Source: Alcanivoracaceae bacterium (lineage in GTDB: Bacteria; Pseudomonadota; Gammaproteobacteria; Pseudomonadales; Alcanivoracaceae). From it: DNA of 39,693 nt. The position numbers and the translations under genes were made by a program. A model generated the notes under the pieces. The model had not been told where the DNA came from and searched no databases. It worked only from the letters and a program-made list of their open reading frames with translations. Positions 20,701 through 33,128 of this stretch are shown piece after piece. Numbering within the stretch: the first letter of the stretch is position 1; every line of letters starts with the position of its first letter. The DNA lies in assembly GCA_027324795.1 (NCBI GenBank), contig DAHVSB010000009.1, forward strand, positions 407 through 40,099. The letters run 5' to 3'.

Positions 20701-21150
20701 AAAGCAGGCCCCGATATCAATCTTGGCTTGCCCGCTCTCATTCCAGAGGATTATCTGCCCGATGTATATATGCGTCTTACCCTGTATAAGCGCATTGCCA
20801 GCTGCACCAATGTGGAAGCGCTTAACGAGCTCAAAGTGGAAATGATAGACCGCTTTGGTTTGCTGCCCCCGCAGGTGAACAACTTGTGTCGTATCACCGA
20901 ATTACGTTGGCAAGCTGAAGCCCTTGGCATTACCCGCATCGATGTGGGCAATACCACAGGCCGCCTAGAGTTCAGCGAAAAAACCACGGTGGACCCGCTT
21001 AAGTTGGTACTCATGGTGCAGCGCGAAAGCCAACGGTATCAACTTCAAGGGGCAAACACCTTACGCTTTGCTAGCACCAACATTGAGGGCGAAAAACGCT
21101 TCGATTTAGTGGAAAAACTGTTGCAAAAACTTGCCCCTGATGAAGACTAA
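17701..21150 (+). CDS. mfd: Transcription-repair coupling factor
   Basis: 1149-aa SF2 helicase: [57 protein letters not shown]. ATG at 17701 preferred over the track's TTG at 17695. Confidence 0.98.
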   Translation: [1149 protein letters not shown]

Positions 21151-22040
21151 TAACGAGTGTAATCTAGTTTATCCGCTAAAAAATCTAACAATACCCCCAC
21201 GCGATGAGGCATATAACGGTTCGAGGGCAAGACCCCATAAATACCGGATGCCTCAGGGGCGAAATCTTCCAAAATTGGCACCAGGCGCCCCGAAGCAAGG
21301 TATGACTCTGCAATAAAATCTGGCACCATCGCTAGCCCCATGCCCTCTGCCGCAGCTTCGGCCAAAGCATCACCATTATTCGCTTGTAAGCGGTAGTCCA
21401 AATAAAAACGCTTAAGCTGGCCATCCACCTGAAAGCGCCACGGCTCGCTTTCACCACTCAAAAAATAGCCCAAACAACTGTGCTCAGTTAACACCTCTGG
21501 GTGGTTGGGCTCACCCCAACGCTGCAAGTACTCCGGCGCCGCCACAGCTAACATATGGCAATGGCCGAGCTTTCTAACAATGGTGGTTTCTTCTAGCGTG
21601 TTGGTCACTCGCACCGAAAGGTCGAGGCCTTCTTCAATAAGGTTTAAGCGGCTATCACTAAAATGTAAGCGTAGTTCTACTTCAGGGTAAAGGCGCATAA
21701 ATTCCATTAGCCAACCTTGCACCTTCAGCAAGCCAAAGCTAAGGGGCAAACTCATTTTAATCACTCCCCTAGGCACGGCATCTTTAGCTAGTAACTCAGA
21801 GTTGGCCGCTTCCACCAAACTTAAAATTTGATGACTATTTTCTAAATAGAGGCGCCCTTCCGTGGTGAGAGATAAGCGGCGTGTGGTACGGTGAATAAGC
21901 TTTACTCTCAGATGCTTTTCTAACGCAGCAATTTGCCGTGACACCACTGAGCGTCCCACGCCAAGCTGCTCTGCCACCGCACTAAAACTCCCTAGTTCGG
22001 CAACGCGCACAAACAATTTCATGGCCTCAAAAAGATTCAT
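21147..22040 (-). CDS. LysR family transcriptional regulator
   Basis: MNLFEAMKLFVRVAELGSFSAVAEQLGVGRSVVSRQIAALEKHLRVKLIHRTTRRLSLT winged HTH. Start 22040 matches the family N-terminus. Confidence 0.94.
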   Translation of the reverse strand: MNLFEAMKLFVRVAELGSFSAVAEQLGVGRSVVSRQIAALEKHLRVKLIHRTTRRLSLTTEGRLYLENSHQILSLVEAANSELLAKDAVPRGVIKMSLPLSFGLLKVQGWLMEFMRLYPEVELRLHFSDSRLNLIEEGLDLSVRVTNTLEETTIVRKLGHCHMLAVAAPEYLQRWGEPNHPEVLTEHSCLGYFLSGESEPWRFQVDGQLKRFYLDYRLQANNGDALAEAAAEGMGLAMVPDFIAESYLASGRLVPILEDFAPEASGIYGVLPSNRYMPHRVGVLLDFLADKLDYTRY

Positions 22041-22152
22041 TGTTTCATTCCAAGTCAACAGTGTTATGTATTACACATCATAGATAACAACACAAGCCTC
22101 GCCTAGCATGGCGTTTGAAGTAAACAACATGTATTACCACAGAGGATGTATT

Positions 22153-24838
<2,686 letters not shown>

Positions 24839-24842
24839 CCGG

Positions 24843-24885
24843 AGCATCCCCCAACCTCGGATTTTCACTGACGTTGGGGGATGCT
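24843..24885 (+). terminator. Strong 13-bp hairpin after thiC, possible terminator (no clear U-tract)
   Basis: AGCATCCCCCAAC-N17-GTTGGGGGATGCT, perfect stem. Confidence 0.55.
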
Positions 24886-25092
24886 AGCTTCAGGACACTT
24901 CAAAATCTTAGACAAGTTTTACCAAAATCTGCTACTGTCGCGCGCTCATTATTCTTCGAGAATATAAAACAAAGTGCCGACCAACTATGTATTGGATAAT
25001 AAAGCATCTATGCTAGCGCATAGGGCACTATTGCTGTTACTAGCCTTTTCGCTTGGACACAGCAACTTTTGTATCAACCACGAGCGTGTATT

Positions 25093-27114
25093 ATGAATGC
25101 ATTCTTTGAAAAACTTGCAGGGGCTTTCGCGTTACCTCTCACGGACCCCATTCTTATTTTTGCCCTTATTTTAATTATTATTCTGTTTTCACCGTCTTTG
25201 CAGCGCGTTCGTATACCTTCAATTATTGGGTTAATTTTTGCAGGTATGGCCATTGGCCCCCATGGCTTTCATGTCATTGAAAAAGACATGTTTGTGGATG
25301 TGTTTTCCACCATCGGCTTGCTCTATATCATGTTCCTTGCGGGTTTAGAGCTTAACCTGAACGAATTTAAAGCCAACAAAAACAAAAGTATTATTTTTGG
25401 CTTATACACTTTCATACTGCCGCTAAGCATCGGCTTTCCTGTGTGTTATTATTTCCTCGGCTTTGATGTGTACGGCAGCTTATTGGTCTCAAGCATCTTT
25501 GCTACCCATACCCTGATTTCTTACCCAACAGTCAGTCGTTTAGGCATTACTAAGGACCGCAGTGTATCCATTACCGTGGGGGGAACCATCCTCACTGATG
25601 CCGCTGTACTGGTGGTACTTGCCATTATTCTCGGTGCTAAAAACGATGGCTTAACGCAAGAGTTCTGGACTCAACTTATTGTTTCTATTGTTGTTTTTAC
25701 TGCGGTTTTATTTTACGCCATCCCTAAATTAGCGGATTGGTTTTTGAATAAGTTCGCTGGCGAAGTGTATTCACACTATATCTTCGTACTGTCGATTGTC
25801 TTTTTATCTGCATTTTTTGCCGAGCTTGCTAACCTTGAACCTATTATTGGTGCTTTTATGGCAGGGTTAGCACTTAACCGCGCTATTCCAATTTCATCAG
25901 CATTAATGAATCGCATTGATTTCTTGGGCAACTCCTTATTTATCCCCTTCTTCCTGATTAGTGTGGGCATGATTGTGGACATTTCCGTAATCACCAGCGG
26001 TACCGCAACTATTTTCACCGCCACAGTGCTCACCTTGGTGGCCATGTTTGGTAAGTATATTGCAGCACTTGCCACCCGTTTTACTTTTAAAATGAATAAA
26101 AACCAAGGCAATCTGATTTTTGGGTTAAGCTCCGCCCACGCAGCCGCAACCCTAGCGGTAATTATGGTGGGTCATAATGCGGGTATTGCAGACGACACGC
26201 TGCTCAACGCCATCATCATTATTATTTTAGTCTCTTGTGTTGCTTCATCTTTTATCACCGAGAAAGCAGCCGCTGCCATCGCTGATGAATACGAAGAAGA
26301 AAACGACCCCGAGCTGCTCTCCGAGCTTGATATGGAACAAATCCTAATACCTCTTTCCACCACCTCTAGCGTGGCGAGCCTGCTTGATTTTTCGATGTTG
26401 ATAAAAGATCCCGCTTCAACGCATCCCTTGGCGCTATTGAATGTGGTGGACAATAACGAAGAAGCTGAAAAACAGGTAGCTTTGGCGCGCAAACAAATGG
26501 AAAGCTATTTGTCCGAAGTCACAGCCACCGACACCGAAGTGAATGTGATGGCCACTATTGAGCAAAACCGTGCTGCGGGGATTGCTAGAACCGCACGCGA
26601 AATTGCAGCGAGCTTAATCGTAATTGGCTGGCCCAAAACCGAAGGTCTGTTTGAGCATCTCACTCAAAATGAGCACGAAGGAATTTTGCACAACACCAAC
26701 AGAACTATTTTTATTTGTCATCTGCCCAACCCCTTTGTGACCCACAAATCTATATTTGTGATTATTCCGCCCCTGGCTGAATATGAGGATGGATTCCATG
26801 TGTGGTTGGATAAATTGCTTAAGCTTTCAAGCGAGCTCACCATCCCGCTCCATCTCAATTGCACACAAAATACCTTTGATGCCATCAAGGCCTACTGCAA
26901 AGAACAGAAACTAAAGAACACGCTCAACTTTAATTTATTTGAAGACTGGGATGATATCTTGATTGTATTCCGCAACCTGGCGGACACGGACTTAATTGTT
27001 TTCGTCTCTTCTCGCAAGAAGCATTTAGTGTACAACGCCTTTACCGGCAAGCTACCACAAAAGATTGAGCGCCATTTTGCAGACCACAACCGAATAGTGA
27101 TTTACCCTCAGTAA
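25093..27114 (+). CDS. CPA2-type cation:proton antiporter (Na+/H+ exchanger domain) with cytoplasmic C-terminal domain
   Basis: IPSIIGLIFAGMAIGPHGF, LEPIIGAFMAGLALNRAIP, SAHAAATLAVIMVGH; soluble region of about 270 aa after the TM domain. Confidence 0.9.
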   Translation: MNAFFEKLAGAFALPLTDPILIFALILIIILFSPSLQRVRIPSIIGLIFAGMAIGPHGFHVIEKDMFVDVFSTIGLLYIMFLAGLELNLNEFKANKNKSIIFGLYTFILPLSIGFPVCYYFLGFDVYGSLLVSSIFATHTLISYPTVSRLGITKDRSVSITVGGTILTDAAVLVVLAIILGAKNDGLTQEFWTQLIVSIVVFTAVLFYAIPKLADWFLNKFAGEVYSHYIFVLSIVFLSAFFAELANLEPIIGAFMAGLALNRAIPISSALMNRIDFLGNSLFIPFFLISVGMIVDISVITSGTATIFTATVLTLVAMFGKYIAALATRFTFKMNKNQGNLIFGLSSAHAAATLAVIMVGHNAGIADDTLLNAIIIIILVSCVASSFITEKAAAAIADEYEEENDPELLSELDMEQILIPLSTTSSVASLLDFSMLIKDPASTHPLALLNVVDNNEEAEKQVALARKQMESYLSEVTATDTEVNVMATIEQNRAAGIARTAREIAASLIVIGWPKTEGLFEHLTQNEHEGILHNTNRTIFICHLPNPFVTHKSIFVIIPPLAEYEDGFHVWLDKLLKLSSELTIPLHLNCTQNTFDAIKAYCKEQKLKNTLNFNLFEDWDDILIVFRNLADTDLIVFVSSRKKHLVYNAFTGKLPQKIERHFADHNRIVIYPQ

Positions 27115-27117
27115 CGG

Positions 27118-27142
27118 ATAAGGCCACAACTTGTGGCCTTAT
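27118..27142. terminator. Perfect palindromic hairpin between convergent genes, bidirectional terminator candidate
   Basis: ATAAGGCCACAA-C-TTGTGGCCTTAT followed by T-rich sequence on the plus strand. Confidence 0.75.
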
Positions 27143-27170
27143 GCTTGTTTGTTGGTGCTGTTCAAGCTTG

Positions 27171-27593
27171 CTAGAACTCGGGTTCGGCAATGGGAAAGAT
27201 TTTGTCGTAGGCAAGATTGTAGATATACACATACACCAAATAGAAAATCATCAGTGCAATACTCATATTAAATGCTTCAAGGAACCCGTATTCCATCCAC
27301 CACACCACTAGCGGCAGGGTGATAATAAGCATGCCAATTTCAAATAAAAATGCATGTAACACACGCTCTAGCAAGTTCTTATGCACTCGCTTGACTAAAC
27401 GCCACATGGCGCGGTCAAAAGCGAGGTTATAGGCGTAATTCCAGAGCGTTGCGAGCACAGAGAGTGCTAACGCCAATACACCAAACTGCACTAAAGGGGC
27501 ATCAAAGAGCCACCCTGAAAGTTGGGTCACTAACAATAAACCAATAATTTCAAAACAAAGAGCGTGCCGAACTCTATCCGCCACAGTGCGCAT
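27171..27593 (-). CDS. PACE-family (proteobacterial antimicrobial compound efflux; AceI-like) transporter
   Basis: Tandem two-TM pair: MRTVADRVRHALCFEIIGLLLVT...WNYAYNLAFD / ERVLHAFLFEIGMLIITLPLVVWW...YIYNLAYDKIFP. Repeated R..HA..FE and (W/I)YN.A(Y/F)D motifs. Confidence 0.92.
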   Translation of the reverse strand: MRTVADRVRHALCFEIIGLLLVTQLSGWLFDAPLVQFGVLALALSVLATLWNYAYNLAFDRAMWRLVKRVHKNLLERVLHAFLFEIGMLIITLPLVVWWMEYGFLEAFNMSIALMIFYLVYVYIYNLAYDKIFPIAEPEF

Positions 27594-27709
27594 ACAACAC
27601 CTTAAAGACCATAAGATACGAGAAGCGTGAAAGCTTAAGGAATGATGTGAGAATTGCAAATCAGCCGCTGCCTTAGCAACGGCTGAATGCTATACGAGCA
27701 AGGGTTTGC

Positions 27710-28780
27710 TTATTGTGATAACACCAAACGTCCGATGGCTGGTTGCGTCAAACTACCCAAATAAAGGTGTTTGCCATAGCGGCGCACACTCGTGACCGGT
27801 GCAAACGCAGAGCTAGCGTCATCCTGCAGATTATAAAGCACTTCGCCCTCAGGGTTTACACCTAGCACAAAGGCATGGTGTGCGGGCTTGGGCTGTAAGA
27901 AAGCTGGAACTTTATAGACCACTTTGCGCAGCCATGGCTTATCGGCGAGCCAATCTAGCAAAGCATTACGTGGTGTATATAGCGCCACCCAAAATACTCC
28001 TTCACCGTCGTAATTAATGTTGTCGGGTAACCCTGGCAAGTTATCCATAAACACCTCTGCTGTCCCTTTTTGGGGCCCCACTAACCAATAGCGCATTATG
28101 CGATAAGCCCCAGTTTCAGCGACGAGCAAATAATCTTCGCTAGGCCCAAATGCAATACCATTGGCAAACTGCAAATCCCCGAGCAGCTCTGTGGTGGTAT
28201 CTGACAAGGGGTCGTACTTGAGCAAGCGCCCATTGGCGCCATGCTCCAAAATATCCGCCATCACTTGATTCACGCCAAATCGGTAAGAAGCGTCGGTGAA
28301 ATACACCATATTATCGCTCCCCACCACCACCGCATTAGTAAACCCAAACCGAACACCATTAGCTCGAGTGGTGAGCTCGCGTATGCTGCCATCGCGTCGC
28401 AGTGCTAATAGCCCTTGTTTGGCATCGGCCACCAACAAGGCTCCTCCTGGTGCCCAAGCCAACCCTAAGGGACGCCCCTTGGTATCGGCAAACACCTCTG
28501 AGTTATCGCCCTTGGCATCGAAACGACGAATTTTGCCATCTTCAAAGCTGCCATAAATGCGGCCTTGCTCATCAAGAATGATATCTTCAGGCCCCTTGGC
28601 CACATCCTTACCCAGCCATTCAATTTCCGCTAACTTTTGATTCTTTGCGAAGTCTCCTGCTAGTTCTGGGGCTTGCGGCGGTTCCCAAACCACAGGTTCA
28701 ATGGCCACTGGCCACAACAGCAAATACAACATAAACAAGAGCAGTAGCAAGCCTACACTAAACGATACTTTTTTAATCAT
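27710..28780 (-). CDS. SMP-30/gluconolactonase/strictosidine-synthase-like beta-propeller protein, membrane-anchored
   Basis: N-terminal TM; GPEDIILDEQGRIYGSFEDGKI, FANGIAFGPSEDYLLVAETGAYRIMRYWL, GLPDNINYDGEGVFWVALYTPRN. Confidence 0.88.
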   Translation of the reverse strand: MIKKVSFSVGLLLLLFMLYLLLWPVAIEPVVWEPPQAPELAGDFAKNQKLAEIEWLGKDVAKGPEDIILDEQGRIYGSFEDGKIRRFDAKGDNSEVFADTKGRPLGLAWAPGGALLVADAKQGLLALRRDGSIRELTTRANGVRFGFTNAVVVGSDNMVYFTDASYRFGVNQVMADILEHGANGRLLKYDPLSDTTTELLGDLQFANGIAFGPSEDYLLVAETGAYRIMRYWLVGPQKGTAEVFMDNLPGLPDNINYDGEGVFWVALYTPRNALLDWLADKPWLRKVVYKVPAFLQPKPAHHAFVLGVNPEGEVLYNLQDDASSAFAPVTSVRRYGKHLYLGSLTQPAIGRLVLSQ

Positions 28781-28879
28781 TATGCTTTTATCTCTTTTCC
28801 GGCAGAAACCCTACGCTAGCACAAGCTTGGCCAAGTTCAAAACACAGAAGCCAAGCGTGGCTACAACCTCAAAAACTTG

Positions 28880-28907
28880 TTTACAGTCTACATTTTGACA
28901 GTATAAT
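28880..28907 (+). promoter_or_regulatory. Predicted sigma70 promoter upstream of potF
   Basis: TTTACA-N16-TATAAT about 140 nt upstream of the potF start. Confidence 0.5.
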
Positions 28908-28919
28908 CCGTGCTTTTGT

Positions 28920-29002
28920 GACTTGCTTTCCTAGCGAGTCATAGGGCATCCTGCCCACTCAACCATGGCCCAACAGGTTGCCCACAAAGCCGAAGGCAAG
29001 CC
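28920..29002 (+). promoter_or_regulatory. Structured 5' leader of potF with competing hairpins
   Basis: GACTTGC(28920-26)/GCGAGTC(28934-40); GGGCA(28944-48)/TGCCC(28952-56); GGTTG(28976-80) can pair with CAACC(28960-64) or, as GGTTGCC, with GGCAAGCC(28995-29002). Confidence 0.4.
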
Positions 29003-29030
29003 ATATTTAAATGTGTTTTATTACTTTTAA

Positions 29031-30140
<1,110 letters not shown>

Positions 30141-30155
30141 GTTTGTCTCACTGCT

Positions 30156-30185
30156 AAGCCCAGCATAGCTGGGCTTTCTTGTTAT
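30156..30185 (+). terminator. Intra-operonic hairpin with T-rich tail between potF and potG
   Basis: AAGCCCAGC-ATA-GCTGGGCTT then TCTTGTTATT. Confidence 0.7.
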
Positions 30186-30197
30186 TGGGGGTCCGAA

Positions 30198-31361
30198 ATG
30201 GCTCTAATCCCTGGCGCTTACAAAAAAGCACTCGCTAATCTGCAAAAACCAAAAGATGTATTAATGGAAATACAAGGGGTCAGCAAATATTTTGAAGACA
30301 CCCTTGCTGTAGACAACATCAATCTCACCATCAACAAAGGTGAAATTTTCGCTTTACTTGGCGGCTCGGGTTCAGGTAAATCCACTCTGCTAAGAATGCT
30401 CGCGGGCTTTGAAGTGCCCACCGAAGGACGTATTTTATTAGATGGGGTGGATATCACTGCAATGCCACCCTATGAGCGCCCTATCAATATGATGTTCCAG
30501 TCTTACGCCCTCTTCCCTCATATGACGGTGGAGCAAAATATTGCCTTTGGTCTTAAGCAAGACCGATTGTCAAAAGATGACATCAAGGCACGAGTAGCAG
30601 AAATGCTTAAACTTGTGCAAATGACTCAATATGCCAAGCGCAAGCCTCATCAATTATCCGGCGGTCAGCGGCAGCGAGTGGCCCTAGCACGCTCATTAGC
30701 CAAACGTCCCAAATTGCTTTTATTGGATGAGCCCATGGGCGCTTTAGACAAAAAATTGCGTTCACAAATGCAGTTAGAGCTAGTGGAAATCATCGAAAAT
30801 GTGGGTGTGACCTGTGTCATGGTGACCCACGATCAAGAAGAAGCCATGACCATGGCGGAGCGTATTGCCATTATGCACCAAGGCTGGATTGCACAGGTGG
30901 GTAGCCCCATGGATATTTATGAAACACCTGCTAGCCGCTTGGTGTGCGAGTTCGTGGGCAATGTAAACCTTTTCGACGGCGAAATTGTGGAAGATGACAC
31001 GGACCATGCCACCATCGTTTGTGCCGAGCTCGAGCGTCCCATTTATGTTGGTCACGGCATTAGCAGTCTTGCAGAGGATAAGCGCGTTACCTTTGCCCTG
31101 CGTCCCGAAAAACTTTTACTCAGCCTGCAAAAACCAACAGACTTAGAGTACGAAGAATATAACTGGACCCAAGGCACAGTGTACGATATCGCCTACTTGG
31201 GCGGGCATTCTGTATATTATGTGGAACTCGCCTCGGGCACCATAGTACAAGCTTTCATAGCTAACTCAGAACGCAACGTCAAGCGCCCCACCTGGGATGA
31301 CAAAGTGTACCTGCACTGGGTGGATGACAGCGGTGTGGTGTTCCAATATGAAAATATTTAA
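30198..31361 (+). CDS. potG: Polyamine ABC transporter ATP-binding protein
   Basis: LLGGSGSGKSTLLRMLAGFE, LSGGQRQRVALARSLAKRPKLLLLDEPMGALDKKLR, C-terminal TOBE-like domain. Confidence 0.94.
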   Translation: MALIPGAYKKALANLQKPKDVLMEIQGVSKYFEDTLAVDNINLTINKGEIFALLGGSGSGKSTLLRMLAGFEVPTEGRILLDGVDITAMPPYERPINMMFQSYALFPHMTVEQNIAFGLKQDRLSKDDIKARVAEMLKLVQMTQYAKRKPHQLSGGQRQRVALARSLAKRPKLLLLDEPMGALDKKLRSQMQLELVEIIENVGVTCVMVTHDQEEAMTMAERIAIMHQGWIAQVGSPMDIYETPASRLVCEFVGNVNLFDGEIVEDDTDHATIVCAELERPIYVGHGISSLAEDKRVTFALRPEKLLLSLQKPTDLEYEEYNWTQGTVYDIAYLGGHSVYYVELASGTIVQAFIANSERNVKRPTWDDKVYLHWVDDSGVVFQYENI

Positions 31362-32253
31362 TCGCTTGCACGTTTCATTGCCCACTGGGCGTCACGCTGT
31401 TATTGCCATCCCCTTCCTGTGGCTGTTGCTGTTCTTTTTGCTGCCTTTTGTGCTGGTTCTCAAAATCAGCTTTGCCGAATTACAAATTGCGATTCCCCCC
31501 TACACTGCTCTACTCGAGTGGAGTGGCGAGCAGCTGCGCATAGTGCTCAATATCGGCAACTATATTTTGCTTGGCGAAGACTCTATCTATCTCCTCGCTT
31601 ATTTAGGCTCCTTAAAAATAGCTTTAATTAGCACGCTGCTATGTTTGTTAATTGGTTATCCCATGGCCTACGCCATTGCCAACAGCAGCCCTAGCACACG
31701 CCTTATGTGGCTCTTGCTAATGATGATGCCCACCTGGACAGCCTTGCTGATTCGCGCCTATGCGTGGATGGGTATCCTTGGAAATACAGGACTGCTAAAT
31801 CAGTTTTTGCTCTGGCTTGGCGTTATCAAGCAACCCTTAAAGATACTCAACACCAATGCAGCGGTTTATATTGGCGTCGTTTATACCTATTTGCCTTTTA
31901 TGGTATTGCCTCTCTATGCCAATCTCATCAAGCACGACAACAGCCTTATAGAAGCCGCCCAAGACTTAGGCGCTAGACGTTTCACCAGCTTTTGGCGTAT
32001 TACCTTTCCCCTTTCGAAAGGCGGCATTATTGCGGGTTGTATGCTGGTATTTATTCCTGTGGTGGGTGAATTTGTAATACCTGAGCTATTAGGCGGCCCT
32101 GAAACCCTCATGATCGGAAAGGTACTGTGGCAAGAGTTCTTTAACAACCGAGACTGGCCCGTAGCTTCAGCCTTAGCCGTGGTGATGCTGCTGATTTTGC
32201 TAGTTCCCATCTTATTGTTTAATCGTATTCAAGCGAAAGAGTTGGAGAAATAG
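31348..32253 (+). CDS. potH: Polyamine ABC transporter permease
   Basis: Binding-protein-dependent permease EAA-type motif EAAQDLGARRFTSFWRITFPLSKGG; start moved to ATG 31348 (14-nt overlap with potG). Confidence 0.93.
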   Translation: MKIFNRLHVSLPTGRHAVIAIPFLWLLLFFLLPFVLVLKISFAELQIAIPPYTALLEWSGEQLRIVLNIGNYILLGEDSIYLLAYLGSLKIALISTLLCLLIGYPMAYAIANSSPSTRLMWLLLMMMPTWTALLIRAYAWMGILGNTGLLNQFLLWLGVIKQPLKILNTNAAVYIGVVYTYLPFMVLPLYANLIKHDNSLIEAAQDLGARRFTSFWRITFPLSKGGIIAGCMLVFIPVVGEFVIPELLGGPETLMIGKVLWQEFFNNRDWPVASALAVVMLLILLVPILLFNRIQAKELEK

Positions 32254-32255
32254 CC

Positions 32256-33062
32256 ATGGTTAGGTTTAGTTTTTCACGCTTAATGCTCTACCTGGGCATG
32301 ATTTTTATTTATGCCCCCATGGTGGTGCTCGTGGTGTACTCCTTTAATGCTTCCCGCTTGGTCACCGTGTGGGGTGGTTGGTCTACTCGCTGGTACAGTA
32401 GCCTATTGCACAATAAACAATTGATGACCGCTGTGTTTCGCTCCCTGGAAATAGCCACATACACCGCCTTGGCTGCTACGGCTTTAGGCACCTTAGCAGC
32501 GTTGGTGCTCACGCGGTTCACACGGTTTCGTGGCCGCACCTTATTCGGCGGCATGGTAACAGCCCCTCTTGTTATGCCTGAGGTAATTACGGGCTTGTCC
32601 TTGTTGCTGCTTTTCGTGGCCATGGCCCAACTTATTGGCTGGCCCTTAGAACGTGGCGTGACAACCATTTGGATTGCACACACCACCTTTAGCACCGCTT
32701 ATGTGGCCATTATTGTTTCTTCACGATTACGTGAGATCGATCAGTCTATTGAAGAAGCTGCTATGGACTTAGGCGCTCGACCTTGGAAAATATTTTTCTT
32801 GATTACGGTGCCCATGATAGCTCCCGCTTTAGTCGCAGGCGCCATGATGGCTTTTGCCCTATCACTGGATGACTTAGTGATTGCCAGCTTTGTGTCGGGC
32901 CCAGGCGCTAGCACCCTGCCCATGGAGATATTTTCAGCAGTGCGGCTAGGTGTCAAACCAGATATCAATGCTGTGGCGAGTTTGATTTTGCTTGCCGTAT
33001 CTCTGGTCACGCTATTGCTCTGGTTTATTTTGCGTCGCCAAGAGAAAAAACGCAGGTTCTAA
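32256..33062 (+). CDS. potI: Polyamine ABC transporter permease
   Basis: MVRFSFSRLMLYLGMIFIYAPMVVLVVYSFNASR...; EEAAMDLGARPWKIFFLITVPMIAPALVAG; SLDDLVIASFVSGPG. Confidence 0.94.
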   Translation: MVRFSFSRLMLYLGMIFIYAPMVVLVVYSFNASRLVTVWGGWSTRWYSSLLHNKQLMTAVFRSLEIATYTALAATALGTLAALVLTRFTRFRGRTLFGGMVTAPLVMPEVITGLSLLLLFVAMAQLIGWPLERGVTTIWIAHTTFSTAYVAIIVSSRLREIDQSIEEAAMDLGARPWKIFFLITVPMIAPALVAGAMMAFALSLDDLVIASFVSGPGASTLPMEIFSAVRLGVKPDINAVASLILLAVSLVTLLLWFILRRQEKKRRF

Positions 33063-33067
33063 TAAAA

Positions 33068-33103
33068 AAGCCTCTAACTGCATTAAGGTGCTGTTAGAGG
33101 CTT
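33068..33103 (-). terminator. Bidirectional terminator between convergent potI and nadA
   Basis: AAGCCTCTAAC-N14-GTTAGAGGCTT; on the minus strand followed by TTTTATTAG. Confidence 0.8.
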
Positions 33104-33128
33104 AGTCTTGCTGCTATTAACAAGAAGT

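Noticed and set aside
24843-24885. 13-bp perfect hairpin after thiC as a novel regulatory element
   Set aside because: Position after a stop codon fits a terminator or mRNA 3'-end stabiliser; the missing U-tract is not enough to claim novelty.
28891-28907. TTGACA immediately next to TATAAT (TTGACAGTATAAT)
   Set aside because: Spacing of 1 nt is incompatible with a -35/-10 pair; TTTACA at 28880 with a 16-nt spacer is used instead.
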